NCBI GenBank assembly: GCA_015501585.1
Contig: JADNRY010000116.1
Location: 123,275-187,274, forward strand
DNA from: Rhodocollybia butyracea
Taxonomy: Eukaryota > Basidiomycota > Agaricomycetes > Agaricales > Omphalotaceae
Direction: 5' to 3'
DNA length: 64,000 nucleotides
Shown: piece after piece, positions 12,539-23,873 of the stretch
Position numbering within the stretch: the stretch's first letter is position 1
Layout of the letters: each line of letters begins with the position of its first letter
Position numbers and translations under genes: made by a program
The notes under the pieces: model-generated
What the model saw: the letters and a program-made list of their open reading frames with translations, nothing else
What the model was told of the DNA's origin: nothing
Database searches by the model: none

Positions 12539-13144
12539 TGTGAAGTGTATAAGGGTTTGACGTCAGAGAGGTATGCTGGTCTGGCTAGAGCCTAAGAGCA
12601 ATAGGGACTGTATAGAGAGGGCTGGGACTAGCTATGGCGCTCGCCTCCCATCTTTGATAAGTTACTCTGCTATAATCACTATCATTTCCCTATCATTCAC
12701 AATTCTTGGCTTTCATTATTTAACCATTTCACATCCCTTCACATCTTTCCTTATAAAGTACTCACCCTTTGTTAATAGCACTTCATGTTTCCCTCCTGAA
12801 TCAATCTGTCATCGTTCCTGTACTTTCCTTTCATTTCTTTCACACTAGATATCACATACACCTCATTTCTCTTTGTACTTACAGAATCTTGTTACAACAA
12901 ACAGTTCTTTGTCTCATTTATGTATATATACTAGGCAGCAGGGGCATACTCAATATCAAATCCCCTCACCTCTCACACTCAATAACATCTCTTTCATCTA
13001 TCTATGCTCATACCTCGTTCACAGCCTACAGGACCATGGCGTGATTCAAAAGATCATGTGACCGCTTTATTTGACGGTAGGCCACAGAGACTACTCTGCA
13101 CCTTGGCTCACATATTTAAATTATGAGAGTAGGCTTGGAATATA
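12539..13144. other. No gene supported
   Basis: Lies between the start of the minus-strand gene at 12538 and the stop of the Helitron helicase at 13145. Pyrimidine-rich; a palindromic TGACGTCA sits near 12560 and could be a promoter site for the gene to its left. Plus-strand frames here have no domain. Confidence 0.4.
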
Positions 13145-13726
13145 CTAATCATTGAAAACTTTGGGATATACAATATTTCTAGTAGTATTTAACGGAGCAT
13201 CAGTACTAAGGATAACTTTCACCTGATTTTGAGATGTGACTCTCAAGAAAGCAACATAAAGTTGACCATGTGTAAAGACGGGGACACAAAGATCCAAGCC
13301 AACATGTGTGACAGACTGACCCTGTGCTTTATTTATTGAGATTGCAAATGCAAGATGAATAGGGAATTGGCGTCATTTAAGAACAAATGAGAATTCAGAT
13401 GTTTTTGGCAGAGGGTGTAAGGCTTATTTGAGGGATGAAAACAATTTCACCATTGTGTTCACTGCCAAGGATCAAAGCTTCAAGAACATGGTCTGAGAGG
13501 CAATGCAGTAAAAGTCAGGTACCATTGCATAAGCCATGCGCAGGGGCAAGATTACGCAAAAGAATGACTGGACATTCCAATTTGAGCTTCAGCTCTCCTG
13601 GTGGTAGAGGGCATCAGCACCAGATTCAGTAACAACAGAGTCAGCACTAAAAAAAGTCGATGTGTCTCCAGGAATGCAACTGAGAATATCATCATTGATT
13701 TCACCAATATCTCAATTCCTGGGTGC

Positions 13727-14305
13727 TGTTACGATCATGCTGACTCTCCGAGTCTTGGATCACCTTCGGATCATCATGGCCATCAGTCTGGCATCTCTCC
13801 GATTCCTTTCCAATACTTATCTCATCAATTCCTTTATCTCTTCATCTTATCTTTGTCCAATACCAGAAGGTCTCGGACTCATTCGGATTATCACATCACT
13901 GGTTCTTATTATCTTATGACTCTATTACCTTCCCGAATCATTCATTACTATTGTCTTATATTGATATTACTTACTTTGGTCTCCCGAACTCATCCCCGGC
14001 TATTGTCATTTCCATTAGTATATAAGTAGTGGTACTTTGTATGGTAGACCTCAGTTTAAATATCAACTTGGATAACCAAGACACTCTGTCTGACTAAGTT
14101 CCGTCTTTATACTCTTCGGCCCTTCATAGGCCGAATCTATCTTGGTCTCTCTCTTCGGGACTACTCGGCATGACAAGGGTCTAGCTAATAGCTATACCGC
14201 ATGTCCCACTCTCTCTATTATCTCTGATATCGGTCCGAGACTAACTTCGTTGATATATCCCTCTCGGTCCCGACTTGGGCCCTCCGGTCTTGCACGATCT
14301 TAACA
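13727..14305. mobile_element. 579-bp solo LTR inserted in the helicase
   Basis: Begins TGTTACGATC and ends GATCTTAACA, with GGTGC on both sides (13722-13726 and 14306-14310), a perfect 5-bp duplication. The ends form an imperfect inverted repeat of about 14 bp. A TATA-like GTATATAAGTAGT lies near 14020 on the plus strand, which suggests plus-strand transcription. No other copy of this LTR is present in the window. It interrupts the helicase between ILAP and APRN. Confidence 0.87.
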
Positions 14306-14404
14306 GGTGCAAGGATATTGTGTTCTGAGTAGAAACATGGAGGAGTGATTTGATTGAGGTGAGGATATACAAATTCAATGAGAGCACTTGGACTTTCCAC
14401 GCGC

Positions 14405-16533
14405 TATTAGGCCTAAAATCGGCCTAAGGCATGTAACCGTACATTTTGACATTTTGTACATGTTATACAATGCAATAAGAGAGTTATATGGAGCCCGAGC
14501 ATGATAGCTGTTGCTGAGGCAAAGAACTTAACAATAATACTCAGCAAGCCATGAAGGTACACCCACAAGCATAGCCTAGAGCCAAGCTAGCGAGGATACC
14601 TGGGCTGCCTGGAGATGTAACGCTAGATCGTCAATCTAGTCATACCCAAGAGTGTATACTCTCTAAACTACAGGACATCTCAAAGCGGGATATGTACTAA
14701 GCCAACGCGTTACTCAAGGGAAGGAATTATGAGGGAAGGCATCCCTCGCACTAAGACCCCCAACAAGCTATGTTAAGATGTGGACTTTACAGTCTGTAAC
14801 AATGGACCAGAACGATCTTGAGGAAACTGTAAGGTCTATTCGCAGCACTGGTCGTAACCATGAAGACGGTAGAAACATGCTTAGCGGTCCCACGGAAAGC
14901 TACGCGCTGGGATAGCCTTGGCAAATCGAAACATTTGATCTTAGAAATCATACACGGGAGGTCTTATCTGTTAAAGCTGACTATTGGGAATCACTTGTAC
15001 ATACTCAGCACAGTTGCTCAAGACTATCATAAGTGGTGTCATTGGAAAGCTAGACAACAGGCCTTCTCGAGGGAATGTTAATTACACTCAGGATGGACAG
15101 AACTATCCGAGGAATAGAATGAAACTCACCCAAGGGAAACCAGGCGGCAAGTGGTCATGAAGCATAAAGGTACTCCTGACCCCGGAGAATTGTGGAGTAA
15201 TTGGAGAAACCTCACTCGGATCAAAACACTTTAAAACTAATGTTAATCCTCACAAAATCATATTTTACCTCTGATATATACCCAAGAATGGACTATTTCT
15301 TTATCATGTGTACCATATATAGGCTGGAGTTTCCTTTCCAAGCCAGATTCCTCTGTTCCGTCTCTCTCCGTATCTGTTTCATCTATTTTCATATTAAACT
15401 CTCTCTACTCAGTATATAAGCCAGACATATTTATTCAATAAGACAAGCTACTTGCCACCTCCCCTGTATGAGATTGGTTGTGTTCCTTCACCTCAAAGTT
15501 TCTTGCCCTCAACTTGACTGCTAAGACCAGTGCTCCATAGAACATCCCCTTGGGACTAGTAGCATGACGCCTCCTGACTTGGTTTATCTTTAGAAAGTAA
15601 TAAACTTCACAAAGTTACTTGCCACCTCCCCTGTACGAGATTGGTTGTGTTCCTTCACCTCAGAGAATCTTTCCCTCAATTTGTATGTTAGGAAGTGAGC
15701 TCCATAGAACGTCCTTGGGACTAGTAGCGTGATGCTTCTCTACTTAACTATGAGTTGGTTGTTAGTTTCTTCACCTAGTAAGTAGCTGGTCACCTCTCTA
15801 TGTGTTCCCGCGGAGAAGTGTTAGTTGCTTCACAAAGTTGTTAGCCAGTCTCAAGGAGTGACTGATAGTTTCTTCAAGGAGTTTGATTTACTGTCATATT
15901 ACTTGCTTGGCAGAATTTGGCCTGTAATAGAATTTCACAAACTTCCTTTGGCCCACTTGAGAATCTGATCAAGTCTTGAGTGTGTGAGTTCCCTCGAACT
16001 CCAGATCAACCTTAAATCTAGTTGCTTCCTTAGAGGGGACAGTTCCTAGTAAGGAATTATTCAGCTCCAGAGTGAGGGTTCCTTAGTCAACTTCCCTGTG
16101 AAGTTAGGTGAGCCATGAAGATTGTGGTACAAGTTCCTAGTGATTAAGTTCACTCACAATATCATAGCTTGGCCCAGAGTTTGGTTGAGGACTGTTGTAT
16201 TGGTTTTGGTTTTGATTATTTGGTTTTGGACACATACACATTATTGGTTTTGGTTTGGTTATATTGATTTGGACATCCCGACATTCCCCCGTACATATGT
16301 ACACCCAGCCAGGCTTCTCTCGACTCAGTTCTAAGAGTTGTCCAAGCTTAGTTACCCATGTTAACACAACAGTCTTGAACCTGAAGCAACCATGTGCATA
16401 TCTCCAATACTATCAAACTTTCCCTCGGGGAATCTCTGACAACCCACCCTCGCTCCCTTACATATCAATAGTCTGGTTAGGCGCGGTAGTGTTTATAGCA
16501 CCTTTCACACACCTACATGTAAATACCCAAATA
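14405..16533 (+). mobile_element. LTR-R copy B: solo LTR in the helicase
   Basis: Runs from TATTAGGCC to CCCAAATA with GCGC on both sides (14401-14404 and 16534-16537), a perfect 4-bp duplication of a site within the Helitron helicase. At 2129 bp it is about 290 bp longer than the other copies because of an internal duplication: TTGCCACCTCCCCTGTA plus the following 25 bp occurs near 15451 and again near 15615. Compared with copies C and E it has lost many CpGs to TpG or CpA, so it is one of the older copies. Confidence 0.87.
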
Positions 16534-17281
16534 GCGCATGCTGGCAGGAAAAGCTATCGAGCAGTCTGGATGATGAGTGAAACAGCCATGTCCAATGTCC
16601 AAGAGCCATTGAGCAAAAGCCTCCTCCTCTGTACCTTCTTTGAGATGTTTGTTTTTAATGAGTGTCAAGATCTCAACTTGATTCCAAAGAATAGAACGCC
16701 AAAAACATGCATCAACAATCTCCTCTTGACTTCCTTTAGGAATGACGGTAATACCACTTTAGGCAACCACTTTTTAGGTCTTGTTAGCTTACACTTTTGT
16801 TACATTGACCTGACTAAAAAGACCCAGAATCCTGGGCCTTTCCTTTGGCCTCAGGTCATGACCTAGCTCAGGTTGGTCCTGAGGGCCCAGGAGCCCTAGG
16901 TCATGACCTAGGGTTGAATAGGGTATGCTTTGGGATGGGTAGGGGATGGGTAGAGGAGTGTAGAAGAGTGTCTGGGAGGGGTAAGGGAGTGTCTGGAAGA
17001 GGTAGAGAAGTGTGTGTGTGAGTGTAGGAGGGGGGAGACCAAAGAACAGGATCACCAGGAAAAGGGAGGACAGGTACTAGGGATCATAAGGGAGGCTGTG
17101 TTAATGGATACCTGTGGAGAGGGACAGTGGAATGATTGAGATGCTGTGGGAGAGATCAGAACAATTGATAGAGGGATTGGGGAATTGTTTCTGAGGGTGG
17201 CCACAACATGGTGGGGGTCTTACAGGCCAGTGTTAGGTATGTGGAGTAGGCAGAGCAGGAGGGGTAGAACCACATCCTCTG

Positions 17282-17470
17282 GGCAACTTGGTCTTGACCT
17301 GGGTCACCTTGGTCTTGACCTAGGTCACCTTGGTCTTGACCTAGGTCACCTTGGTCTTGACCTAGGTCAGGTTGGTCTTGACCTGGGTCACCTTGGTCAA
17401 GACCAGGGGCAACTTGGTCTTGACCTAGGTTAGGTTGGTCTTGACCTGGGTGGACTTGGTCTTGACCTAA
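17282..17470. repeat. 21-bp tandem array (GGTCTTGACCTAGG unit)
   Basis: About nine units of GGTCTTGACCTAGGTCACCTT and variants, period 21 bp, inside the loop of the outer foldback element. The translated frame repeats LDLGHLG only because 21 is divisible by three; it is not a gene. Confidence 0.9.
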
Positions 17471-17912
17471 AGCATTTTCAAAATGACTAATTAGGAAATT
17501 TTAATATTTTTGCAGTGGATGAGGTCAAAGCTCTTTTTATTACCAAATTAGGAAGTTTTCAAACACTTTAATTGGTTTTATGTTTTTCTACACTTTTAAT
17601 CAATTACTATATTAGGCAATTTTATTTCAATAGGGTTTATTTCCTAATTAGGCAATTTCCAAACTTTTGCAGTGGATGAGGTCAAAGCTGTTTCCATTGC
17701 CTAATTGAGAAGTGACAAATCTTTCACAGTGGATGAGGCCTTATGATCCCTAGTACCTGTCCTCCCTTTTCCTGGTGATCCTGTTCTTTGGTCTCCCCCC
17801 TCCTACACTCACACACACTTCTCTACCTCTTCCAGACACTCCCTTACCCCTCCCAGACACTCTTCTACACTCCTCTACCCATCCCCTACCCATCCCAAAG
17901 CATACCCTATTC

Positions 17913-20900
17913 AGTTCAGTCACCCACATATTTGGTCTTATTAGTCTGCACTTTTGTTACATTGACCTTACTAAAAAGACCCAAAAACCTAGGCAAAACC
18001 CGGGCAGCTAGGTCATGACCTTGGGATTTAGGTCATGACCTGGGAATTAGGTCATTACCTAAAAAATTGGTCATGACCTAGGTCAGGTTGGTCTTTTCCT
18101 GGGGTTGGTAGGTCATGGCCTGGGGTGAGATAGGATATGGCCTAGGTGGGGCAGGGCATGGTCTAGGTGAGGGAGGGGATGGTCTAGGTGAGGGAGGGGA
18201 TGGTCTAGGAGGGGGAGGGTATAGTCTAGGAGGAGGAGATTATGGTCTAGGAGGGGGATAGTTAGTTTAAGAGATGTAGGGTGAGAGTGGAGGATGGTGA
18301 GATAGAGAATGTAAGCAAGAATGAAATATCATAGAATCATGACAAGAAATGTGTAGTAACATATTGGGATTATTGGGATTTTTTACATATCTGTAGATTA
18401 TGACAAGATCAAGCTAAGTCACAGTGCCCTGTTCTGGGTTGTCAGGCAAGAATGTGACTTACCTGACCTAGCTGATTCAGGTCATGACCTACTTGACCAA
18501 GGTCATGACCTACCTGACCTAGGTCATGACCTGGGTGAACTAGGCCATGACCTAGGTCAGGTAGGTCATGACCTACATGGCCTAAGTCATGACCCAAGCC
18601 AATTTAAAAATTACTAAATTAGGAAATTTTTCCATTTTTGCAGTGGATGAGGTCAAAGCTGTTTTTATTACCAAATAAGGCAATTTTCAAACACCTTAAC
18701 CGGTTTTATGTTTTTTTAATAGAGTTAGATACATTTGGAAATTTTTATAAATTACTATATTAGGCAATTTTATTTCAATACACTTTTATTTCTTAATTAG
18801 GCAATTTCAAAACTTTTGCAGTGGATGAGGCCAAAGCTGTTTTCATTGCCTAATTGAGAAGTGACAAATTTGCAGTGGATGAGGTCAAAGCTGATTTCAT
18901 TACTTATTTGAAAAATGACAAATCTTTTGCAGTGGATGAGGTCAAAGCTGTTTTCACTACCCAATTAAGAAATGACAAAACTGAACACACAAACTATGTA
19001 CACTCTTTTCCTAAGGACAATAGCTTGTGGTAGACATCCAGACCTTTTGTTTATACACAGAATAGGTTGCTCACCTAAAATGAAGCCAATCCTGTGGTGG
19101 GAAGGGGCTGGATTGCAAAATATTTTTTGGATAACCTTTGATTGTAGTGGATGAGGCCAAAGCTGTATGCCCATAAAAGGAAATCAATCAAAAGTGTTGA
19201 GTCTAAAGATTGCTTGATATAACATGCAGATTGGCATGGATAAGGGTGATCCTTTTCATCCCCTGATGCCCTGATGTGCTGTCTACCCTTTCTGAGTCTC
19301 AGATATATTTAGATGGCCACTGGGAGATCAGTCTTTATTGATCTTTGAACTTTCTCATCAAAAACCCTCATTTTTTCAAAATTAGAGGATAAGTATCAGA
19401 GCATCCAGGGCAGGGTGGGCCACAGGCTTCTAGGACATTGTACCCTGGTATAATAGGTACATTTAGACGACTCAGGAGTAGCTTATACTGTCCTGGGAGA
19501 GTGGGTAATAATTGATCTCTGGATATGTATGCATAAATTTCGCTTTTTGGACCATCAAATCATTAATAGAGGCAGCTGTAGGCAAGGGATTGAGGAGAAA
19601 CTTGAGGAATAGTGTACCAGGACTTGATATAGCATGTCTATAACAAAATATTCTCACTATCTGAAGTTCAACATGTGATGATAAGTTTGACACAAGTATC
19701 AGACACTTAAGAACCCAGGAGTACTGGTACATCAAGATAAGGGAAGGGGTTATCAGGAAAAGGTTTTGATATCAATATATGTATTCCTAGCATGCTATAT
19801 GCCAAGCTAGACAGTCTTCTCTTGCCTACAGCTCCCACTATTAATGATTTAACAGGCAAAAAAGCGAAATTTATGCCTAATTAGACAGGTATCACTTATT
19901 ATCCACTCTCCCAGGACAGTATGGGCTACTCCTGAGTCGTCTAAATGTACCTATTATACCAGGGTACAATGTCCTAGAAGCCTGTGGCCCACCCTGCCCT
20001 GGATGCTCTGATACTTATCCTCTAATTTCGAAAAAATGAGGGTTTTTGATGAGAAAGTTCAAAGATCAATAAAGACTGATCTCCCAGTGGCCATCTAAAT
20101 ATATCTGAGACTCAGAAAGGGTAGACAGCACATCAGGGCATCAGGGGATGAAAAGGATCACCCTTATCCATGCCAATCTGCATGTTATATCAAGCAATCT
20201 TTAGACTCAACACTTTTGATTGATTTCCTTTTATGGGCATACAGCTTTGGCCTCATCCACTACAATCAAAGGTTATCCAAAAAATATTTTGCAATCCAGC
20301 CCCTTCCCACCACAGGATTGGCTTCATTTTAGGTGAGCAACCTATTCTGTGTATAAACAAAAGGTCTGGATGTCTACCACAAGCTATTGTCCTTAGGAAA
20401 AGAGTGTACATAGTTTGTGTGTTCAGTTTTGTCATTTCTTAATTGGGTAGTGAAAACAGCTTTGACCTCATCCACTGCAAAAGATTTGTCATTTTTCAAA
20501 TAAGTAATGAAATCAGCTTTGACCTCATCCACTGCAAATTTGTCACTTCTCAATTAGGCAATGAAAACAGCTTTGGCCTCATCCACTGCAAAAGTTTTGA
20601 AATTGCCTAATTAAGAAATAAAAGTGTATTGAAATAAAATTGCCTAATATAGTAATTTATAAAAATTTCCAAATGTATCTAACTCTATTAAAAAAACATA
20701 AAACCGGTTAAGGTGTTTGAAAATTGCCTTATTTGGTAATAAAAACAGCTTTGACCTCATCCACTGCAAAAATGGAAAAATTTCCTAATTTAGTAATTTT
20801 TAAATTGGCTTGGGTCATGACTTAGGCCATGTAGGTCATGACCTACCTGACCTAGGTCATGGCCTAGTTCACCCAGGTCATGACCTAGGTCAGGTAGGTC

Positions 20901-21495
20901 ATGACCTTGGTCAAGTAGGTCATGACCTGAATCAGCTAGGTCAGGTAAGTCACATTCTTGCCTGACAACCCAGAACAGGGCACTGTGACTTAGCTTGATC
21001 TTGTCATAATCTACAGATATGTAAAAAATCCCAATAATCCCAATATGTTACTACACATTTCTTGTCATGATTCTATGATATTTCATTCTTGCTTACATTC
21101 TCTATCTCACCATCCTCCACTCTCACCCTACATCTCTTAAACTAACTATCCCCCTCCTAGACCATAATCTCCTCCTCCTAGACTATACCCTCCCCCTCCT
21201 AGACCATCCCCTCCCTCACCTAGACCATCCCCTCCCTCACCTAGACCATGCCCTGCCCCACCTAGGCCATATCCTATCTCACCCCAGGCCATGACCTACC
21301 AACCCCAGGAAAAGACCAACCTGACCTAGGTCATGACCAATTTTTTAGGTAATGACCTAATTCCCAGGTCATGACCTAAATCCCAAGGTCATGACCTAGC
21401 TGCCCGGGTTTTGCCTAGGTTTTTGGGTCTTTTTAGTAAGGTCAATGTAACAAAAGTGCAGACTAATAAGACCAAATATGTGGTTGCCTGAAGTG
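17913..21495. mobile_element. Inner 3.6-kb foldback element with almost complete palindrome
   Basis: Positions x and about 39407-x are complementary along nearly the whole element: for example, 18965-19174 and 20233-20442 encode the same peptide on opposite strands. Complementarity reaches to within about 70 bp of the axis near 19704. The right end reads CTGAAGTG; the left end starts AGTTCAG, a variant of CACTTCAG. Flanking CCCTATTC (17905-17912 and 21496-21503) is a perfect 8-bp target duplication, and removing the element rebuilds the arm of the outer element. Subterminal zones (18005-18600 and 20800-21400) are packed with AGGTCATGACCT. Further in are about five copies per arm of GTGGATGAGGTCAAAGC followed by an AATTAGG motif. 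No protein is encoded, so it is non-autonomous; the 8-bp duplication fits hAT or KDZ elements. Confidence 0.88.
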
Positions 21496-21664
21496 CCCTA
21501 TTCAACCCTAGGTCATGACCTAGCGCTCCTGGGCCCTCAGGACCAACCTGAGCTAGGTCATGACCTGAGGCCAAAGGAAAGGCCCAGGATTCTGGGTCTT
21601 TTTAGTCAGGTCAATGTAACAAAAGTGTAAGCTAACAAGACCTAAAAAGTGGTTGCCTAAAGTG

Positions 21665-22701
21665 CCCATTACTGGAATCTGATGGCTTCAATTTCATCAT
21701 GGTAGTAGTGGACCGTTTCCTTAAAAGGGCGCACTTCCTAGCTTGCAATTTGACAATCACAGCAGAGGAAGCAGCAGACTTGTTCATGCAATGCATCTGG
21801 TGCCTACATTGTACCCCTCAAAAGGTCTTATCAGACCAAGGTCCTCAATTTATTTCTAAGTTTCTAAACCAGGTGTACAATTGCATGGGTATCAAATGTT
21901 CATTATTGACAGCCTATCACACACAGACAGATGGGCAGACAGAACACATGAATCAGGACCTGGAGGCCTATCTTCACATCTTTGTCAACTACTACCAGAA
22001 TGATTGGGCACAATGGCTTCCATTTGCAGAGTTTGCACAAAGCAACCAACACCACACATCCATTGGTATGACCCCATTCTTTGCAGAGTATGGATATCAT
22101 CCAAGCTTCTCCATTGATCCTGTGACCTCACAATGGATCCTGGAGGCAGACAATAGGCTAGATCAAATCCATGTGGTCCAAAGTAACATTCAAAGTATGC
22201 TGGAAATCACAGCTTACCAGATGAAGTGGTTCTATGATGATTGGCATGGCAAAACACCAGTGTATAGAGAAGGGGATTGTGTGCTGATTGTGCCCATCAA
22301 AGAAACTTCACCACAAATGCTATGGCCCATATAAGGTCATGGAAAAGATTTCTGAGTCAGCTTACCAAGTGCAGGTCCCGGCACATTGGCGGGTACACAA
22401 TGTATTCCATGTGTCAACACTGATTCCCTGCAATCAGGATACCATTGCAGACCAAGTCCAACCACCACCACCTCCTGTCTTCATTTATGATGATGGTGCA
22501 GAGGAACGAGAAGTGGAACATGTGCTGAAGAAACAGTTAGCGGCTGATGGAACAACAGAAAATCTATTAAAGTGGAAGGACATGGATGAGATAGAGAACG
22601 AGTGGGTGTCAGAAGTGGATATGAACTCACCAGAATTAGTTGCGGAGTTTGAGGCAGGGGAAGCAGCCAAAATACAATGGAAGAGAAGGTGCAAAAGATG
22701 A
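21665..22701 (+). pseudogene. Ty3 integrase core and degenerate chromodomain, fragment
   Basis: Starts abruptly at the edge of the outer foldback element. It encodes the end of a Ty3/Gypsy integrase core (ESDGFNFIMVVVDRFLKRAH, LSDQGPQFISKF, and AYHTQTDGQTEHMNQDLE with the catalytic Glu). A C-terminal domain follows (KCYGPYKVMEKISESAYQ, VHNVFHVSTLIP), then a poor chromodomain (LLKWKDMDEIENEW). A frameshift near 22300 separates the two frames (21699-22334 and 22288-22701). Protease, RT and RNase H are missing. The sequence is not the same family as the chromovirus at 34316-44660. A purine-rich tract and an LTR start follow. Confidence 0.88.
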
Positions 22702-22774
22702 AGTAGTTAATTTTCATTTTCTTATTCTTTTCTTTCTTTTCTATCTACAACAGGGACATCAGGGAGGGACATGG

Positions 22775-23085
22775 TGTCATGATATGACCTTGCACCTATT
22801 CAGTGTCTACTTATGCTATATACGTAGCTAGTCATGTACTTACATTCTTCTTATTGTTGTTGTCTTTGTTGTCTAGGTATGATACCTTACAGTATGATAG
22901 ACACACTACTAATACAAGAACTTTGTCATCTAGGACATCTTCTGTGCTTTGTGCTGTGTTCAGGTCTGAACCTGACAGAGACACTTCTTCCACTCTCCAT
23001 CATCTTCAAGAAGACTGCGCACAAGGCAAGCATTTCAGAATGAGTCATAAAGGATCCCTAAGTAGTTATGAGTAAAGTAATTATG
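22775..23085 (+). mobile_element. Start of a 3' LTR (end not determined)
   Basis: Just after the integrase fragment a polypurine stretch (CAGGGAGGGACATGG) is followed by TGTCATGATATGACC, the usual position and TG start of a 3' LTR. No partner LTR is visible. The right boundary is unclear: a MITE begins at 23091 and may interrupt it. Confidence 0.5.
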
Positions 23086-23090
23086 GATTA

Positions 23091-23699
23091 GAGATGTCCA
23101 TGAGTCCAAGTCTCAACAAGTACTTGCAGGTAAGATCTGTGGGAAAACTTGCAAGTATGTGACTCGTGGATCCCAAGACCCGTTTCCCACGGGTCACCAA
23201 TGGGTCACAAGTCAAGGTTTCCAAGACTTTGCAAGTACTTGCAAGTATTTGTGACTTGTGCAAGGCATAGTATACATGTATTTTCAGTGCAACTTGAGTA
23301 ATAATTACAACTTACATTGGTCAATAATATCATACTTACAACTATATAAGTTGTTGAGTGCTGGCACACAGATATTAGGTTGTAGACAGCTCAAAACTTA
23401 GATGTGAGTACATATTTACATCATAACATAGTATGAAATTGTTGTAAACAAGTTAAGTACATGGTTTTGTTAGCATTATATACTGTACAATCAATTTATG
23501 CAATTAAGTAATGGTAAATACTTCTGTAACACTTGTTTATTAGATGAATCACAAGTACCTGCAAGACTTGCAAGTAATACTTGCGAGTCAGTGACCCATT
23601 TCCCACAAGTCAGCCATGGGTCACAAGTCAGGCCTTTTAGGCCGCAAGTACTTGCACTCTGGATCCAAGTATACTTGGATCCGGACTCATGGACATCTC
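23091..23699. mobile_element. 609-bp MITE, inverted ends, GATTA duplication
   Basis: The ends GAGATGTCCATGAGTCC and GGACTCATGGACATCTC are exact inverted repeats, and GATTA flanks both sides (23086-23090 and 23700-23704). The arms continue inward as degenerate repeats of TTGCAAGTACTTGCAAG and of CCCATTTCCCACRRGTCA type. The AT-rich centre has no gene. It sits inside the broken Helitron Rep sequence or at its edge. Confidence 0.75.
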
Positions 23700-23873
23700 G
23701 ATTATGGATACAGAGTAGAGTGATATTACCTTTGTAAGTGCGCAAGTCCTCAAAAGATTTAGGACCTTTCACAACTGTTAACAGAGTCCACATATAAAAA
23801 TGTTCACCGCCATGTGGTGAAACAAAGAACATGTGACCCAAGGCAAAACCTTGTTTACATGGAGACCAGGACC

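Larger units (their letters stand above)
13145..16754 (-). pseudogene. Helitron PIF1-type helicase, C-terminal part, split by two LTR insertions
   Basis: Three pieces on the reverse strand (16754-16534, 14404-14306, 13726-13145) read as one PIF1-like Helitron helicase. The first has VIPKGSQEEIVDACFW and AFAQWLLDIGHG. The second has LIEFVYPHLNQ and HNILAP. The third has [40 protein letters not shown] and HLAFAISINKAQGQSVTH, ending NIVYPKVFND-stop. The frame continues exactly across the LTR-R insertion when one GCGC is removed, and across the 579-bp LTR when one GGTGC is removed. Remaining damage includes an in-frame TGA after APRN. The helicase ATP-binding N-terminal part is missing: the piece begins at the edge of the foldback element at 16755. 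This is the motor domain used in rolling-circle transposition. The Rep half lies at 23705-28437 on the same strand. Confidence 0.88.
16755..21664. mobile_element. Outer foldback DNA transposon, split by an inner one
   Basis: The left arm 16755-17091 is the reverse complement of a right arm made of 17740-17904 plus about 21496-21664. The interruption is the inner foldback element. Ends read CACTTTAGGCAACCAC on the left and the complement on the right. The arms contain GGTCATGACC motifs and a GT-rich block (near 16930-17040 and its mirror near 17790-17900). Without the insertion it is about 1.3 kb, with a loop (17092-17739) holding a 21-bp tandem array and three copies of GTGGATGAGGTCAAAGC. No transposase is encoded. 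Flanks do not match: Helitron helicase on the left, Ty3 integrase on the right, so this copy has recombined. Confidence 0.75.

Noticed and set aside
16137..16367. Minus-strand ORFs near LTR-R ends (also 7744-7932, 40003-40191, 59159-59347)
   Set aside because: The same antisense frame recurs only because the LTR end is repeated; no support for translation.
17146..17433. 95-residue ORF with LDLGHLG repeats
   Set aside because: A product of the 21-bp array in the loop of a foldback element.
18965..20442. Two identical 69-residue ORFs on opposite strands
   Set aside because: They are mirrored positions in the arms of the foldback element and have no recognisable protein features.
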